Positions 46,225-55,476 of a DNA stretch of 64,000 nt are shown here, in pieces (position 1 is the first letter of the stretch; the number at the start of each line of letters is the position of its first letter). This DNA comes from Achromobacter pestifer. GTDB taxonomy: Bacteria; Pseudomonadota; Gammaproteobacteria; Burkholderiales; Burkholderiaceae_B. Both the position numbers and the translations under genes were made by a program. The stretch covers positions 4,836,001 to 4,900,000 of the forward strand of contig NZ_CP053985.1 in assembly GCF_013267355.1 (NCBI RefSeq), written 5' to 3'. Below the pieces are notes generated by a model. It had not been told where the DNA came from. It worked only from the letters and a program-made list of their open reading frames with translations, and did no database searches.

Positions 46225-46851
46225 ATGCCCGAATCCCAAGGCGGCCTGGACAGGCTGCGCCGCTTCATCGCCACCGCGACCGGCATGGCCACGCCGTCCG
46301 GACTGGCGCAGACGCCGGAACTGCAGGCCGCGTTCGCCGATCTGGTGCGCCATGACGACTGGCTGCCCGAGGCCTGTACCGCGCCCCATCCGCAGTACTA
46401 CCAGCAGTACCTGCTGCATTGCGATCCGCTGGAGCGGTTTTCGCTGGTGAGTTTCGTATGGGGGCCAGGCCAGTTCACGCCGGTGCATGATCACGAGGTC
46501 TGGGGCTACGTCGGCATGCTGCGCGGGGCCGAAGTCAACCAGCGTTATGTCCGCGGCGAAGACGGCCGCGTCGCGCCCGCGGGCGCCGCGACCACTTTGC
46601 AGCCAGGCGACGTGGAGCGGCTGTCGCCCGCCGAAGGCGATATCCACCGCGTCTCCAACGCCCATGCGGATCGCGTATCCATCAGCGTGCATCTCTACGG
46701 CGGCAACATCGGCGCCGTGTCGCGCCATGTGTACGATCCGGCGACCGGGCAGGCCAAGCCTTTCGTGTCCGGGTATTCATCGGCCAGCCTGCCGAACCTG
46801 TGGGACCGTTCGGAAGCCGTGCGCGCCGCCATTGCCGGGGGCGCACGCTAG
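46225..46851 (+). CDS. Cysteine dioxygenase-like cupin protein
   Basis: 208-residue cupin. The iron-binding triad is visible: H88 and H90 in PVHDHEVWGYVGMLRG and H141 in DIHRVSN. Resembles bacterial thiol dioxygenases that oxidise cysteine or 3-mercaptopropionate to sulfinates. ATG 46225 follows ACGGAGAGACGCA. It is alone, about 150 bp after the TonB-like gene, and just before an IclR gene that probably belongs to the next locus. Confidence 0.82.
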   Translation: MPESQGGLDRLRRFIATATGMATPSGLAQTPELQAAFADLVRHDDWLPEACTAPHPQYYQQYLLHCDPLERFSLVSFVWGPGQFTPVHDHEVWGYVGMLRGAEVNQRYVRGEDGRVAPAGAATTLQPGDVERLSPAEGDIHRVSNAHADRVSISVHLYGGNIGAVSRHVYDPATGQAKPFVSGYSSASLPNLWDRSEAVRAAIAGGAR

Positions 46852-46888
46852 GGCCTGTTCGCGCGCGGCGTCCCATGCTATTTTCTTG

Positions 46889-46903
46889 TCCTAAATATTA
46901 GGA
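46889..46903. promoter_or_regulatory. IclR operator before the regulator gene
   Basis: Perfect palindrome TCCTAA ATA TTAGGA ten bases before the IclR start codon. The same motif recurs at 50260 and, degenerate, at 50448, in front of genes of the same locus. Confidence 0.65.
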
Positions 46904-46912
46904 AAATAAACA

Positions 46913-47677
46913 ATGGACAAGACGCTGCTCAAAGGTCTGATGGTGTTGGAGGCGGTGACCGACGTGGACAATCCGCCGCGCACCATCGATGCGCTGGCCG
47001 CTCGGGTCGGGCTGACCCGCAGCAATACGCACCGCACCTTGCAGACGCTGATACATGCAGGCTACGTGATCAAGGACGATGACGGCGGCGGCTATCGCGG
47101 CGCGGTGCGGCTGTTCGAGCTGGCGGCGCGCCAGCTGGCCCAGCTCGACGTGCGCAAGCTGGCCGCGCCGCACATGCGCACGCTGGCCGACCAGACCGGC
47201 GAAACCGTGCACCTGTCCGTGCTCGACGGTTTCGACGTGGTCTATGTGGACAAGATCGACAGCCCCCAGCCGATACGCGCCTACTCGATGGTGGGCGGAC
47301 GCGCGCCGGCCTATGCCGTCGCGACCGGCAAGGCGCTGCTGGCCTACCAGGCGGAAGGCTACGTCGAGCGCTATGCCGACAAGCTCGTGCGCCACACGCC
47401 CTCGACCATCGTGTCGATGCCGCTCTTGAAGGACGAACTGCGCAAGATCGCCCGCACCGGCTACGCGGTCAACCGGGGCGAATGGCGCGAAGGCGTGGGC
47501 GGGCTGGCCGTGACCTTGTTCAACAGCCTGGACCAGCCCGTGGCCGCGATAGGGATCTCCGGTCCGCTGGACCGCCTGAGCGCCGCTAGGATGAAGCAGC
47601 TGGCGCCGGACGTGGCTGCCTGTGCCCAGTCCATCTCGCAAGGGATGGGCTATCGCCGGGGCTATCTGGACCAGTAG
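46913..47677 (+). CDS. IclR family regulator of the adjacent catabolic locus
   Basis: 254 residues: winged helix (RTIDALAARVGLTRSNTHRTLQTLIHAGYV) and effector domain (IDSPQPIRAYSMVGGRAPAYAVATGKALLAYQ, GVGGLAVTLFNSLDQPVAAIGISGP). The start codon is immediately downstream of its palindrome. The 3' end overlaps the convergent FAD-protein gene by 92 bp. Shared operators predict control of the Bug gene and the CoA-transferase operon to the right. Confidence 0.9.
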   Translation: MDKTLLKGLMVLEAVTDVDNPPRTIDALAARVGLTRSNTHRTLQTLIHAGYVIKDDDGGGYRGAVRLFELAARQLAQLDVRKLAAPHMRTLADQTGETVHLSVLDGFDVVYVDKIDSPQPIRAYSMVGGRAPAYAVATGKALLAYQAEGYVERYADKLVRHTPSTIVSMPLLKDELRKIARTGYAVNRGEWREGVGGLAVTLFNSLDQPVAAIGISGPLDRLSAARMKQLAPDVAACAQSISQGMGYRRGYLDQ

Positions 47678-49229
47678 CGGGCCGCGCCAGCGCCGCGCCG
47701 AGGCGCTGCGCTTGGGCACGCGCCAGACGCGCATTGACGTCCATGGACGTGGTCCAGAAGTACGTGCCCCCCGCCAGGCTGCCCAGCACCGAGATATCCG
47801 GCTCGATCCCGCCTGCGGCGTTCTTGAGGCATCCCGTGGCATAGTCCAGCGCCAGGCCGCCGTGGGGATCGGGCTGCGCGTGGCCCTCGCGCAATAGCGC
47901 GGACACCAGCGGATCCCGCGTGCGCGGCGTGTCCACCGAGAAGCTGGTGGCATTGATCAGATAGCGGCTGGCGTGCGTGCAGACGACGCCCGCCGCGTCG
48001 CGCAAGCGCGTGTGGAACAGGCCGCTGGCGCTGTCGTGGCGGCTGTCCAGATAACCGCCGCCGACCTGCAGCTGGCCGTTCTGGAACAAGGCTTGCAGCT
48101 TCAGCGCGTTGCGCATCGGAAAGGTGGCGCGCCGCGCCATCCACAGCGAACGCCATTGCGACTGGAAGCGGCCCCGCTCGGCCTGCGGCAGGAGGTGCCA
48201 GATGAGGTCGACGGCCGCATTGGTCGCGGCCGCTACCGTCTGCCATGGGCGCGCGGCCTGCCCGGACCGCCGTATCTCTTCGTCCAGCGCGGCGCGGGCC
48301 TCGCCCTCCATGCCGAATATGTCCGCAGCTTCCAGGCTGCCACCCAGCGCCAGCACTTCTTCCCGCAGCGCCGTGGCGATGATGTCGAGTGACAGTGCGC
48401 CGCCATGCCTGGCGGCAAGGCGCGGTACGCCCTCCGGGCTGAGCTGCCGCAGCGTGTCTGGCGCGCGGTTGTCGGGGCTGCGCACGGAAGGCAGGCGGCC
48501 ATTGCGCGATACGCACAGGATGGGGCCGCGATGGGCCGCTTGCCGCAAGGCAGCGATGGCGTCCACGGCGCTCAGGCTGGTGCCGATGATGCAGACCGGG
48601 GCATCGGCGGCGATGCCGCGGGTCAGCGCCTGGACCGGGTAGGGACTGTTGAAGTAGCCGGGCGCATCGCGCAATTCCGGAAACGCCTGCGAGGGCAGAT
48701 TGCCGTTGCACAGCACGGCGTAACGCGCCAGGCAGGGCGAACCCGGTTCCGCTTCGACCCGCACGCCGCCGCCAGGCAGCGGCGCCACGCGGCGGACCCG
48801 GCTGCGCACGTGCGTGAGCGTGATGCCCCGCGCACGGGCGAACTCGCAAGCCCGTCCATAGACTGCGCGCATGTAGGCGCCGAACAGCGGACGCGGCAGG
48901 AAGTCCGCCGGCGCTATCGAGTCCGCGCCCTGCGCGCGCAGCCAGGTGGGATCCTGGGCGCGCAGCCAGTCCACGAAATCCATCCTGTGGTCGGCCCGCG
49001 CCGACATGTTTCCGGCGGGAATGTTGAGCAGGTTGCTGGGCAGATCTTCCTGGTAGGCCTCGCCCGCGCCCGGTTCGGCCTGCGGCTCGAACAGCGCGAT
49101 CGTCGGCGCCCGCCCAACGGCCGGTTCCAGCGAGAGCAGGAATTGATAGAGGAAGCTGACGGCCACCGAGCCGCCGCCGATGATGGCCAGGTCTGCCGCG
49201 GGCGGGGTTGGTGTCATGCCGGGCGTCAT
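47586..49229 (-). CDS. FAD/NAD(P)-binding domain protein
   Basis: 547-residue flavoprotein. Dinucleotide-binding motif DLAIIGGGSVAVSFLYQFL at the start and a second one, PVCIIGTSLSAVDAIAAL, near residue 215. Resembles the FAD/NAD(P)-binding family of uncharacterised proteins related to flavin-dependent monooxygenases. The C-terminal 40 residues (ARPATGPDSPGDSPSLARWT) overlap the IclR gene antisense and look low in complexity. It follows the Bug gene directly (stop and start share bases). Possibly the oxidative step of the pathway. Confidence 0.8.
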   Translation of the reverse strand: MTPGMTPTPPAADLAIIGGGSVAVSFLYQFLLSLEPAVGRAPTIALFEPQAEPGAGEAYQEDLPSNLLNIPAGNMSARADHRMDFVDWLRAQDPTWLRAQGADSIAPADFLPRPLFGAYMRAVYGRACEFARARGITLTHVRSRVRRVAPLPGGGVRVEAEPGSPCLARYAVLCNGNLPSQAFPELRDAPGYFNSPYPVQALTRGIAADAPVCIIGTSLSAVDAIAALRQAAHRGPILCVSRNGRLPSVRSPDNRAPDTLRQLSPEGVPRLAARHGGALSLDIIATALREEVLALGGSLEAADIFGMEGEARAALDEEIRRSGQAARPWQTVAAATNAAVDLIWHLLPQAERGRFQSQWRSLWMARRATFPMRNALKLQALFQNGQLQVGGGYLDSRHDSASGLFHTRLRDAAGVVCTHASRYLINATSFSVDTPRTRDPLVSALLREGHAQPDPHGGLALDYATGCLKNAAGGIEPDISVLGSLAGGTYFWTTSMDVNARLARAQAQRLGAALARPATGPDSPGDSPSLARWTGHRQPRPAPAASS

Positions 49230-50197
49230 TATTTGGCCGCCGACAAGCGCACCACATCGGCCCAGCGGGCGACTTCCTGCTTGAGCACGCGGCTGGTGTC
49301 GGCGGGCGTGGTGGCCACGGCGTCGGCGCCCAGCTTCTGCGCGGCCTGCTGCACGGAAGCCATGGCCGCCGCCTTCTGCATGCCGGCCGAAAGCTTGTCC
49401 ACCACCGCTGGCGGCGTGCCCGCGGGAGCCAGCAGCGCGTAGGTGGTCGCGACCGCGTAGTCCTTTACGCCCTGCTCCGTGAGCGTGGGCAGGTCCGGTA
49501 GCGCGGTGGCGCGCGTGGCGGTGGTGACGCCGAGCAGGCGGATCTTGCCGGTCGCGACCTGCGGCAGCAGCGCCGGCAGCGTTTCGATCACCATGTCGAT
49601 CTGCCCGCCCAGCAGGTCGGTGATGGCGGGGCCGCTGCCGCGGTACGGCACGTGCATGAGCCGGGTGCCGGTCACGACCTGGAAAAGTTCGCCCGCCATG
49701 TGCTGGGACGTGCCGGGGCCGGCCGAACCGAAGGTGATGGTGCCGGGCTTGCTCTTGGCCAGGGCGATCAGCTCCTGCACATTCTTCGCGGGGATCTTGC
49801 TGCTGTTCACCGCCACGGCCATGGGCATGCTGGTGGCCATCGACACGCCGACGAAGGCGGTGCCGAAGTCATAACCGGGCTTGTCCGGCATGGCCGCGTG
49901 GATGGAGTGGCTGCCCACGGCGCCCATCAGCAGGGTGTAGCCGTCGGCGGCCGACTTGGCCACGTACTCCGCGCCGATCTCGCCGCCCGCGCCCGCCTTG
50001 TTTTCCACCACCACGCTCTGCCCCAGATAGTCGCCCAGGTGCTGCGCATAGATGCGCGCGGCGGCGTCGGTCGCGCCGCCGGGCGGGAAGGGGACCACCA
50101 TGCGCACGGGCTTCGTCGGCCAGTTGTCGGCCGCGGCTGCGCCGCCTGCCAAAGCCAGCACCATGCCTGTCAGGGCGATGCGCCACATTTTCTTCAT
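49229..50197 (-). CDS. Bug family solute-binding protein
   Basis: 322 residues with signal peptide (RIALTGMVLALAGGAAAADNWPTKP). ATG 50197 has AAGGAGACTTCC before it; an upstream TTG is ignored. Family marks VRMVVPFPPGGATDAAAR, ENKAGAGGEIGAEYVAKSA and HVPYRGSGPAITDLLGGQ. The IclR palindrome at 50260 lies 63 bp upstream. Probably imports the substrate degraded by the divergent CoA-linked operon. Confidence 0.9.
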   Translation of the reverse strand: MKKMWRIALTGMVLALAGGAAAADNWPTKPVRMVVPFPPGGATDAAARIYAQHLGDYLGQSVVVENKAGAGGEIGAEYVAKSAADGYTLLMGAVGSHSIHAAMPDKPGYDFGTAFVGVSMATSMPMAVAVNSSKIPAKNVQELIALAKSKPGTITFGSAGPGTSQHMAGELFQVVTGTRLMHVPYRGSGPAITDLLGGQIDMVIETLPALLPQVATGKIRLLGVTTATRATALPDLPTLTEQGVKDYAVATTYALLAPAGTPPAVVDKLSAGMQKAAAMASVQQAAQKLGADAVATTPADTSRVLKQEVARWADVVRLSAAK

Positions 50198-50259
50198 GGA
50201 AGTCTCCTTGGTGTCGGTGCGGGCCGTCACATGCAATGTCGTGCGGCCCTTTATTTAAA

Positions 50260-50274
50260 TCCTAAAATATAGGA
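50260..50274. promoter_or_regulatory. IclR operator upstream of the Bug-FAD operon
   Basis: TCCTAA AAT ATAGGA, the same 15-bp motif as at 46889, placed where the leftward promoter should be. Confidence 0.6.
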
Positions 50275-50431
50275 CTCATGTATCAACAAATGGTTTACTT
50301 AGAATTCCACACGGTGCTATGCTGGTCAACAATTAAGCACGCCACCTAGGGAATTCACTAGGATTAACGGCAAAATTCACCGTCCTTCGCCAGATATGCG
50401 CTGGATGATGCCAGTCTTGAAGGCCTGCTCT

Positions 50432-50462
50432 TATAATGTTTTATTTGTCCCAAATATTGAAT
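50432..50462 (+). promoter_or_regulatory. Promoter -10 box and degenerate IclR site before the CoA-transferase operon
   Basis: Perfect TATAAT at 50432-50437, followed at 50448-50462 by TCCcAAATATTgaat, which keeps the left half and centre of the IclR motif. This places the site over the likely start of transcription. I see no good -35 box, which hints at an activated promoter. Confidence 0.45.
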
Positions 50463-50483
50463 TTTCATAACGAGAGGTCAGAC

Positions 50484-51653
50484 ATGACACCCAGTTCGGC
50501 GCTGGCCGGCATCACGGTGCTGGAGATTTGCAATGTCGCGGCGGGGCCTTTTTGCGGCATGTTGTTGGCGGACATGGGCGCCGACGTGATCAAGATCGAG
50601 AACCCCGACGGCGGCGACACGCTGCGCAGCTGGCCGCCCATTTCCGACGGCTACAGCGAGAACTTCGCATCGCTCAACCGCAACAAGCGTTCGGTGACGC
50701 TGAACCTGAAGGACCCCGCCGATCTCGCCCTGGCGCGCGAGTTGGCGCTGTCCGCCGACGTGTTGATCGAGAACAACCGGCCGGGCGTGATGGACCGCCT
50801 GGGCCTGGGCTATGCGCAGCTGCGCGAGGCCAATCCCAGACTGGTCTATTGCTCGATCTCGGCCTACGGCCAGTCGGGGCCCCGTTCGCAGGAAGGCGGC
50901 TTCGATCTGACCATCCAGGCCATGAGCGGCATCATGAGCGTGACCGGCGAAGCCGGCGGCGAACCGGTGAAGTGCGGCGTGCCCGTGGCGGACTTTTCGG
51001 CCGGCCTGTACGGCGCCTTCGCCATCGCGTCGGCCTTGCGCGCGGCCCAGGCCAGCGGGCAGGGCACGCATATCGACGTGCCCATGCTGGGCGCCACCTT
51101 GGGCATCGCGGCCCTGCAGACTTCGGAGTTCTTCGGCAGCGGCCGCGATCCGGTCAAGCTGGGCTCGGCCCATCCGCGCAACGCGCCGTACCAGGCTTTC
51201 CGCTGCAAGGGTGGCTACTTCGGCATGGCGGCGGGCAATCAGGCCTTGTGGAAGGGCGTCTGCGCAACGGTAGGCCGCGAGGACCTGCTGGCCGATCCGC
51301 GCTTTACCGACACCAGCGCCCGCGCGCACAACCAGACGGCGCTGCGCGAGATCCTGGAAGCGATCTTCGAGGCCGAGGACGCGCCGACCTGGCTGGCGCG
51401 CTTCCGCGCGGCGGGCGTGCCTTGCGCGCCCATCAACACCTATTCCGAGGTGCTGGCCGACCCGCAGGTGGAGCACATGGGCTGGGTGCAGCCCGTGGAT
51501 CTGCCCAACGGCGTGCGCACGCGCACCTTCGGCCTGCCGGTGCGCTTCGACGGCCAGACCACGGCCCTGCGCCGCCGCCCGCCGGCCCTGGGCGAACACA
51601 ACGATGAAGTGCTGGGCGCGCTGCGCGCCGGCAAGCAGGAGACGGCGGCATGA
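50484..51653 (+). CDS. CaiB/BaiF family (class III) CoA-transferase
   Basis: 389 residues. Family marks: NVAAGPFCGMLLADMGADVIKIENPDGGD, the catalytic aspartate in GGFDLTIQAMSGIMSVTGE, and GTHIDVPMLGA. Transfers CoA between carboxylic acids. ATG 50484 follows CGAGAGGTCAGAC. First gene of a five-gene operon; ends in ATGA overlap with the enoyl-CoA hydratase gene. Likely activates or recycles the imported acid. Confidence 0.9.
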   Translation: MTPSSALAGITVLEICNVAAGPFCGMLLADMGADVIKIENPDGGDTLRSWPPISDGYSENFASLNRNKRSVTLNLKDPADLALARELALSADVLIENNRPGVMDRLGLGYAQLREANPRLVYCSISAYGQSGPRSQEGGFDLTIQAMSGIMSVTGEAGGEPVKCGVPVADFSAGLYGAFAIASALRAAQASGQGTHIDVPMLGATLGIAALQTSEFFGSGRDPVKLGSAHPRNAPYQAFRCKGGYFGMAAGNQALWKGVCATVGREDLLADPRFTDTSARAHNQTALREILEAIFEAEDAPTWLARFRAAGVPCAPINTYSEVLADPQVEHMGWVQPVDLPNGVRTRTFGLPVRFDGQTTALRRRPPALGEHNDEVLGALRAGKQETAA

Positions 51654-52372
51654 GCGAGGTCCTGCGCATCGACAAGCAAGGCGCGGCGCACGTGCTGACG
51701 CTGGCGCGGCCCGACAAGATGAATGCCCTGTCGGCCGCACTGGTGGAAGCGCTGATCGCCGCGCTGGACCAGGCCGAGACCGGGGGCGCCAAGCTTATCG
51801 TCCTGAAGGGCGAGGGCAAGAACTTCAGCGCGGGCTTCGACTTCGGCGATTGGCAAGAACAGAGCGAAGGCGATCTGCTGCTGCGCTTCGTGCGTATCGA
51901 GACGCTGCTGCAGCGGCTGGCGGCGTCGCCGTGCCTGACGCTGGGGCTGGCGCACGGCCGCAACTTCGGCGCGGGCGTGGACCTGTTCGGCGCCTGCAAG
52001 TGGCGCATCAGCGCGCCGGACGCCACGTTCCGCATGCCCGGGTTGAAGTTCGGCCTGGTGCTGGGCACGCGCCGTTACGCCGCGCTGGTGGGCGCGGAGC
52101 GGGCGCGCGCGGTGCTGGAGCAGGCGGCCACGTTCAATGCGGAAGAGGCCTTGCGCGACGGCTTCGCCAGCCGCCTCGCTGTCGCGGGGGACTGGCCGGA
52201 CATCGAGCGCGAGGCGCAGAACGCCGCGTCCGCGCTGACGGGCGCCAGCCGCGTCCAGCTGTACGCGGCGCTGTCGACGGAAACGCCAGACATTGATCTT
52301 GCCCGCCTGGTGCGCTCGGCCGCCGAGCCGGGCCTGAAGGATCGGGTGGCCGCGTATCTGCAGGCGCGCTGA
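51650..52372 (+). CDS. Enoyl-CoA hydratase/isomerase family protein
   Basis: 240-residue crotonase-fold protein. Oxyanion-hole segments KNFSAGFDFGDWQE and HGRNFGAGVDLFGACKWRIS are present. The usual catalytic glutamates of true hydratases are not obvious, so it may be an isomerase, a hydrolase or a ring-acting member. Coupled to the CaiB gene by a 4-bp overlap. Confidence 0.85.
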   Translation: MSEVLRIDKQGAAHVLTLARPDKMNALSAALVEALIAALDQAETGGAKLIVLKGEGKNFSAGFDFGDWQEQSEGDLLLRFVRIETLLQRLAASPCLTLGLAHGRNFGAGVDLFGACKWRISAPDATFRMPGLKFGLVLGTRRYAALVGAERARAVLEQAATFNAEEALRDGFASRLAVAGDWPDIEREAQNAASALTGASRVQLYAALSTETPDIDLARLVRSAAEPGLKDRVAAYLQAR

Positions 52373-52404
52373 CCGCAACAAGAACAGGCAGGGAAGGAGA
52401 CATC

Positions 52405-53238
52405 ATGGCATCGGGTTTCAATCAGAAGAACAAGCAGTGCACGCTGGCCGAACTGGCGGCGCTGGTGCCCAACGGCGCATCGATCGCATTGGGCGGCAGC
52501 TTCCTGCACCGAGGGCCGTTCGCCTTCGTGCGCGAGCTGATCCGCCAGGGACGGCGCGACCTGGAACTGGTCAAGCAGTCGCCGGGCTACGACGTGGACA
52601 TCCTGTGCCGCGCGGGCGCGCTGCGCCGCGTGCGCGCGGGCATTGTCGCCATGGAAGGGAACTTCGGCCTGGCGCCCTGGTACCGCAAGGCGGTGGAGCG
52701 GCGCGAGATCGAACTGGAAGAACACGCCTGCGCCAGCCTTACGGCCGGCCTGCGCGCGGCGGCCTTCGGCGTGCCGTTCCAGCCTTGCGGCGGCTTGCAC
52801 GGCAGCGGCCTGCCCGAACTCAATGGCTGGAAGTGCCTGGACGATCCCTACGGCAGCGGGCAGAAGACCTGGGTGGTGCCGGCGATCCGGCCGGACTTCG
52901 CCGTGATCCATGCTTCGGAGGTGGACGCGCTGGGCAATGTGCGAGTGCATGGCACCGCGCATTGGGACCGCATCATGTCGCGCGCCGCGGGCAGCGTGCT
53001 GGTGGTGGCCGAGAAGGTGGTCGACAGCGCGGTGTTCGAAGCCAGCCCGGAATCCACGCTGGTGCCGTTCTTCATGGTGCAGGCCTATGCCGTGGCGCCG
53101 CAGGGCGCATGGCCGGGATCCTGCTGGCCGGACTACGCCATCGACTATCCGGCGGTGGAGGCATACATGGACAAACACAGCGATCTGCAGGCGCACATGG
53201 CTGCGGCGCCCGAAGCGCGGGAGGTGCAGCATGGCTGA
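52405..53238 (+). CDS. Family I CoA-transferase-like alpha subunit
   Basis: 277 residues related to glutaconate CoA-transferase subunit A and to IpdA. CoA-binding glycine loop near VPNGASIALGGSFLHRGP and conserved FGLAPWYRKAVERREIELEEHA ... AAFGVPFQPCGG. Start has GGAAGGAGACATC upstream. Its stop overlaps the next subunit gene, as for obligate partners. See the beta subunit for the reason to suspect a hydrolase. Confidence 0.82.
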   Translation: MASGFNQKNKQCTLAELAALVPNGASIALGGSFLHRGPFAFVRELIRQGRRDLELVKQSPGYDVDILCRAGALRRVRAGIVAMEGNFGLAPWYRKAVERREIELEEHACASLTAGLRAAAFGVPFQPCGGLHGSGLPELNGWKCLDDPYGSGQKTWVVPAIRPDFAVIHASEVDALGNVRVHGTAHWDRIMSRAAGSVLVVAEKVVDSAVFEASPESTLVPFFMVQAYAVAPQGAWPGSCWPDYAIDYPAVEAYMDKHSDLQAHMAAAPEAREVQHG

Positions 53239-53965
53239 GCAATGGTCGGGTTTTTCCTACATCGTCACCAATCTGGCGCGTTTCATCCGGCCGGACGAGA
53301 TCACCTTCAGCGGCGTGAATTCCACCATGCCCATGCTGGCATGCCTGCTGGCCAAGCGCGCCTACGATTGGGACTTCGTGTACATCAACGTGGCCGGCGG
53401 CGTGAATCCGCGGCCCTCGCATGTGCCGATCTCCAGTTCCGATCCGGTGCTGGCCGAGCACACCGCGTCGATCTTCTCCAACGAAGACTTCTACGACCTG
53501 TGCACGCGTGGCCGCATGGACCTGACCTTCCTGGGCGCGGCGCAGATCGACGGCGCGGGCTGCGCCAACAACTCCTGCATCGGCGACTGGCATGAACCCA
53601 AGGTGCGCCTGCCGGGCGGCGGGGGCGGCGCGGTGATGCTGCCCACGGCCCGGCGCGCTTGCACCTGGCGTACCGAACACTCGCGGCGCACCTTCGTGTC
53701 CAAGCTGGATTTCATGACCTCCTGGGGCGGATTCCACGGCGTGGTCACGCCGATCGCCGTGTTCATCAAGCGCGACGGCCGGCTGGCCTTGCAGTCCTGG
53801 CATCCGGAAGCCAGCCTGTCCGAGGTGCGCGAGCGCACCGGCTTCGAATTCGACGCCACGGGCGCCGAGCCCTCCGCGCTGCCTACCGCGGCCGAGGTGC
53901 GCGCCTTGCGCGAGCTGGACTCCGACGGCCAGTTCGAACGCGACGCCGCCGTCGCGCTGCGCTAG
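53231..53965 (+). CDS. Family I CoA-transferase-like beta subunit
   Basis: 244 residues. NSTMPMLACLLAKRAYDWDFVYINVAGGVNPRPSHVP corresponds to the region where class I transferases carry the catalytic glutamate (ExG); here the position reads AGG, with no glutamate. TFLGAAQIDGAGCANNSCIG and LPGGGGGAVMLPTARR are conserved family segments. Loss of the glutamate is also reported for IpdB, whose complex opens a ring by hydrolysis. A hydrolase or ring-cleaving role is therefore possible. Confidence 0.8.
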   Translation: MAEQWSGFSYIVTNLARFIRPDEITFSGVNSTMPMLACLLAKRAYDWDFVYINVAGGVNPRPSHVPISSSDPVLAEHTASIFSNEDFYDLCTRGRMDLTFLGAAQIDGAGCANNSCIGDWHEPKVRLPGGGGGAVMLPTARRACTWRTEHSRRTFVSKLDFMTSWGGFHGVVTPIAVFIKRDGRLALQSWHPEASLSEVRERTGFEFDATGAEPSALPTAAEVRALRELDSDGQFERDAAVALR

Positions 53966-53974
53966 GAGGCCGCC

Positions 53975-55471
53975 ATGACGATCGCCGATGCCACGCTGGT
54001 GGCCGCGTTCGCGCGCCTGTGGAGCCAGCCGCAATGGGCCGGGCGGCCCGCCATCGTGACCGCGGACGGCGCCTTGACCTATGCCGGCCTGCAGCGCGAG
54101 GTCGGGCGCATCGCGGGCGGATTGCGCGCCGCCGGCGTGGCGCGCGGCAGCCTGGTGGCGATCGCGATGGAGCGGTCGCAGGCGCAGGTGCTGGCGATCC
54201 TGGGCGTGATGGCGGCGGGCGCCTGCCCGTGTCCCTTGGAGCCGCGCCTGTCGGAGGCCGAGACCGCCAGGCGCGTGGCGGCGGTGGGCCTGGGCTGGAT
54301 GCTGCACGACGCGGCCAACGCGGCCACGGCCCGGGCCAGCGGCCTGGCGCCGCAACGCCTGCTGGACGCCGCCGCCGTGGCGCAAGGCCCGCTGGACTGG
54401 ACGGGCAGCGGCGAGGCCGCGTCCGGTGATGCGGGCCTGTTGCTGTTCACATCCGGTAGCACCGGCAATCCCAAAGGCGTGCTGTTGAGCCACCGCGGGC
54501 TGGCGAACAATGCGCGCGGGGTGCTGGCGCACACCGGCTTGACGCCGGAAGACCGGCTCTTGCACGTGATGCCGCTGCATCACACCAACGCGCTCAACAA
54601 CCAGATCTTCGCGCCGCTGCTGGCGGGCGCCTGCGTGGCGCTGGCTGGGCGCTTCCGGGCCGAAGACATGCCGGGCTTGCTGCGCGCGTTCCGGCCCACC
54701 CTCATCACCGGCGTGCCCACCATGTACGCGCGCATGCTGGAACTGGAGTTCGACCCCGCAAGCCTGGCCGCGTTGCGCTTTGCGCGCTGCGGTTCGGCGC
54801 CCATCACCGAAGCGCTGCACCGGCGCATTGAAGCCTTTCTGGGTTGCCCGCTGGTGGTCTCCTACGGCCTGTCGGAAGCCACCTGCACCTCGACCATGAA
54901 CCCGCCCGCCGCGCGCCGCGTGGGGTCGGTGGGAACGGTGCTGGCCGGCCAGAGAGTGACCTTGCGCCTGCCGGACGGCAGCGAGGCCGCGCCGGGTGGC
55001 GAAGGCGAGATCTGCATCGCGGGCGACAGCCTGATGCTGGGCTATGTGGGCGTGGACAGCGCCGACGCCGGCGCGCCGCAACAGCTGCGCACGGGCGACC
55101 TGGGGCGTTTCGACGAGCAGGGCTATCTGAGCATCACCGGCCGCATCAAGGACGTGATCATCCGCGGCGGCGAGAACATCTCGCCGGCGCTGATCGAGGG
55201 CGTGGTGACGGGCCTGCCGGGCGTGGCCGCCTGCTGCGTGGTGGGCGCGCCCGACGAGGACCTGGGCGAAGTGCCCGTGATCTTCGTGCAGCGCGCGGGC
55301 GAAGCCGCGCCCGATGCGCCGGGCATACAGGCCGAGGTGCTGGCGCGGCTGGGCCGCATCTACGTGCCGCGCGAAGTGCTGTGGATCGAGCGCCTGCCTG
55401 AGAACGCGGTGGGCAAGGTCGACCGCAAGGCGCTGGCGCGACAGCTTGCGCCCGCCAGCCTGCGTTCATGA
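53975..55471 (+). CDS. Acyl-CoA synthetase (AMP-dependent ligase)
   Basis: 498 residues of the ANL superfamily. Core motifs LLLFTSGSTGNPKGVLLSHRG, VSYGLSEATCTSTMN, GDLGRFDEQGYLSITGRIKD and the catalytic lysine in ENAVGKVDRKAL. Forms the acyl-CoA from the free acid with ATP. Last gene of the operon, 9 bp after the beta subunit. Acid specificity is not readable. Confidence 0.9.
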   Translation: MTIADATLVAAFARLWSQPQWAGRPAIVTADGALTYAGLQREVGRIAGGLRAAGVARGSLVAIAMERSQAQVLAILGVMAAGACPCPLEPRLSEAETARRVAAVGLGWMLHDAANAATARASGLAPQRLLDAAAVAQGPLDWTGSGEAASGDAGLLLFTSGSTGNPKGVLLSHRGLANNARGVLAHTGLTPEDRLLHVMPLHHTNALNNQIFAPLLAGACVALAGRFRAEDMPGLLRAFRPTLITGVPTMYARMLELEFDPASLAALRFARCGSAPITEALHRRIEAFLGCPLVVSYGLSEATCTSTMNPPAARRVGSVGTVLAGQRVTLRLPDGSEAAPGGEGEICIAGDSLMLGYVGVDSADAGAPQQLRTGDLGRFDEQGYLSITGRIKDVIIRGGENISPALIEGVVTGLPGVAACCVVGAPDEDLGEVPVIFVQRAGEAAPDAPGIQAEVLARLGRIYVPREVLWIERLPENAVGKVDRKALARQLAPASLRS

Positions 55472-55476
55472 ACCGG

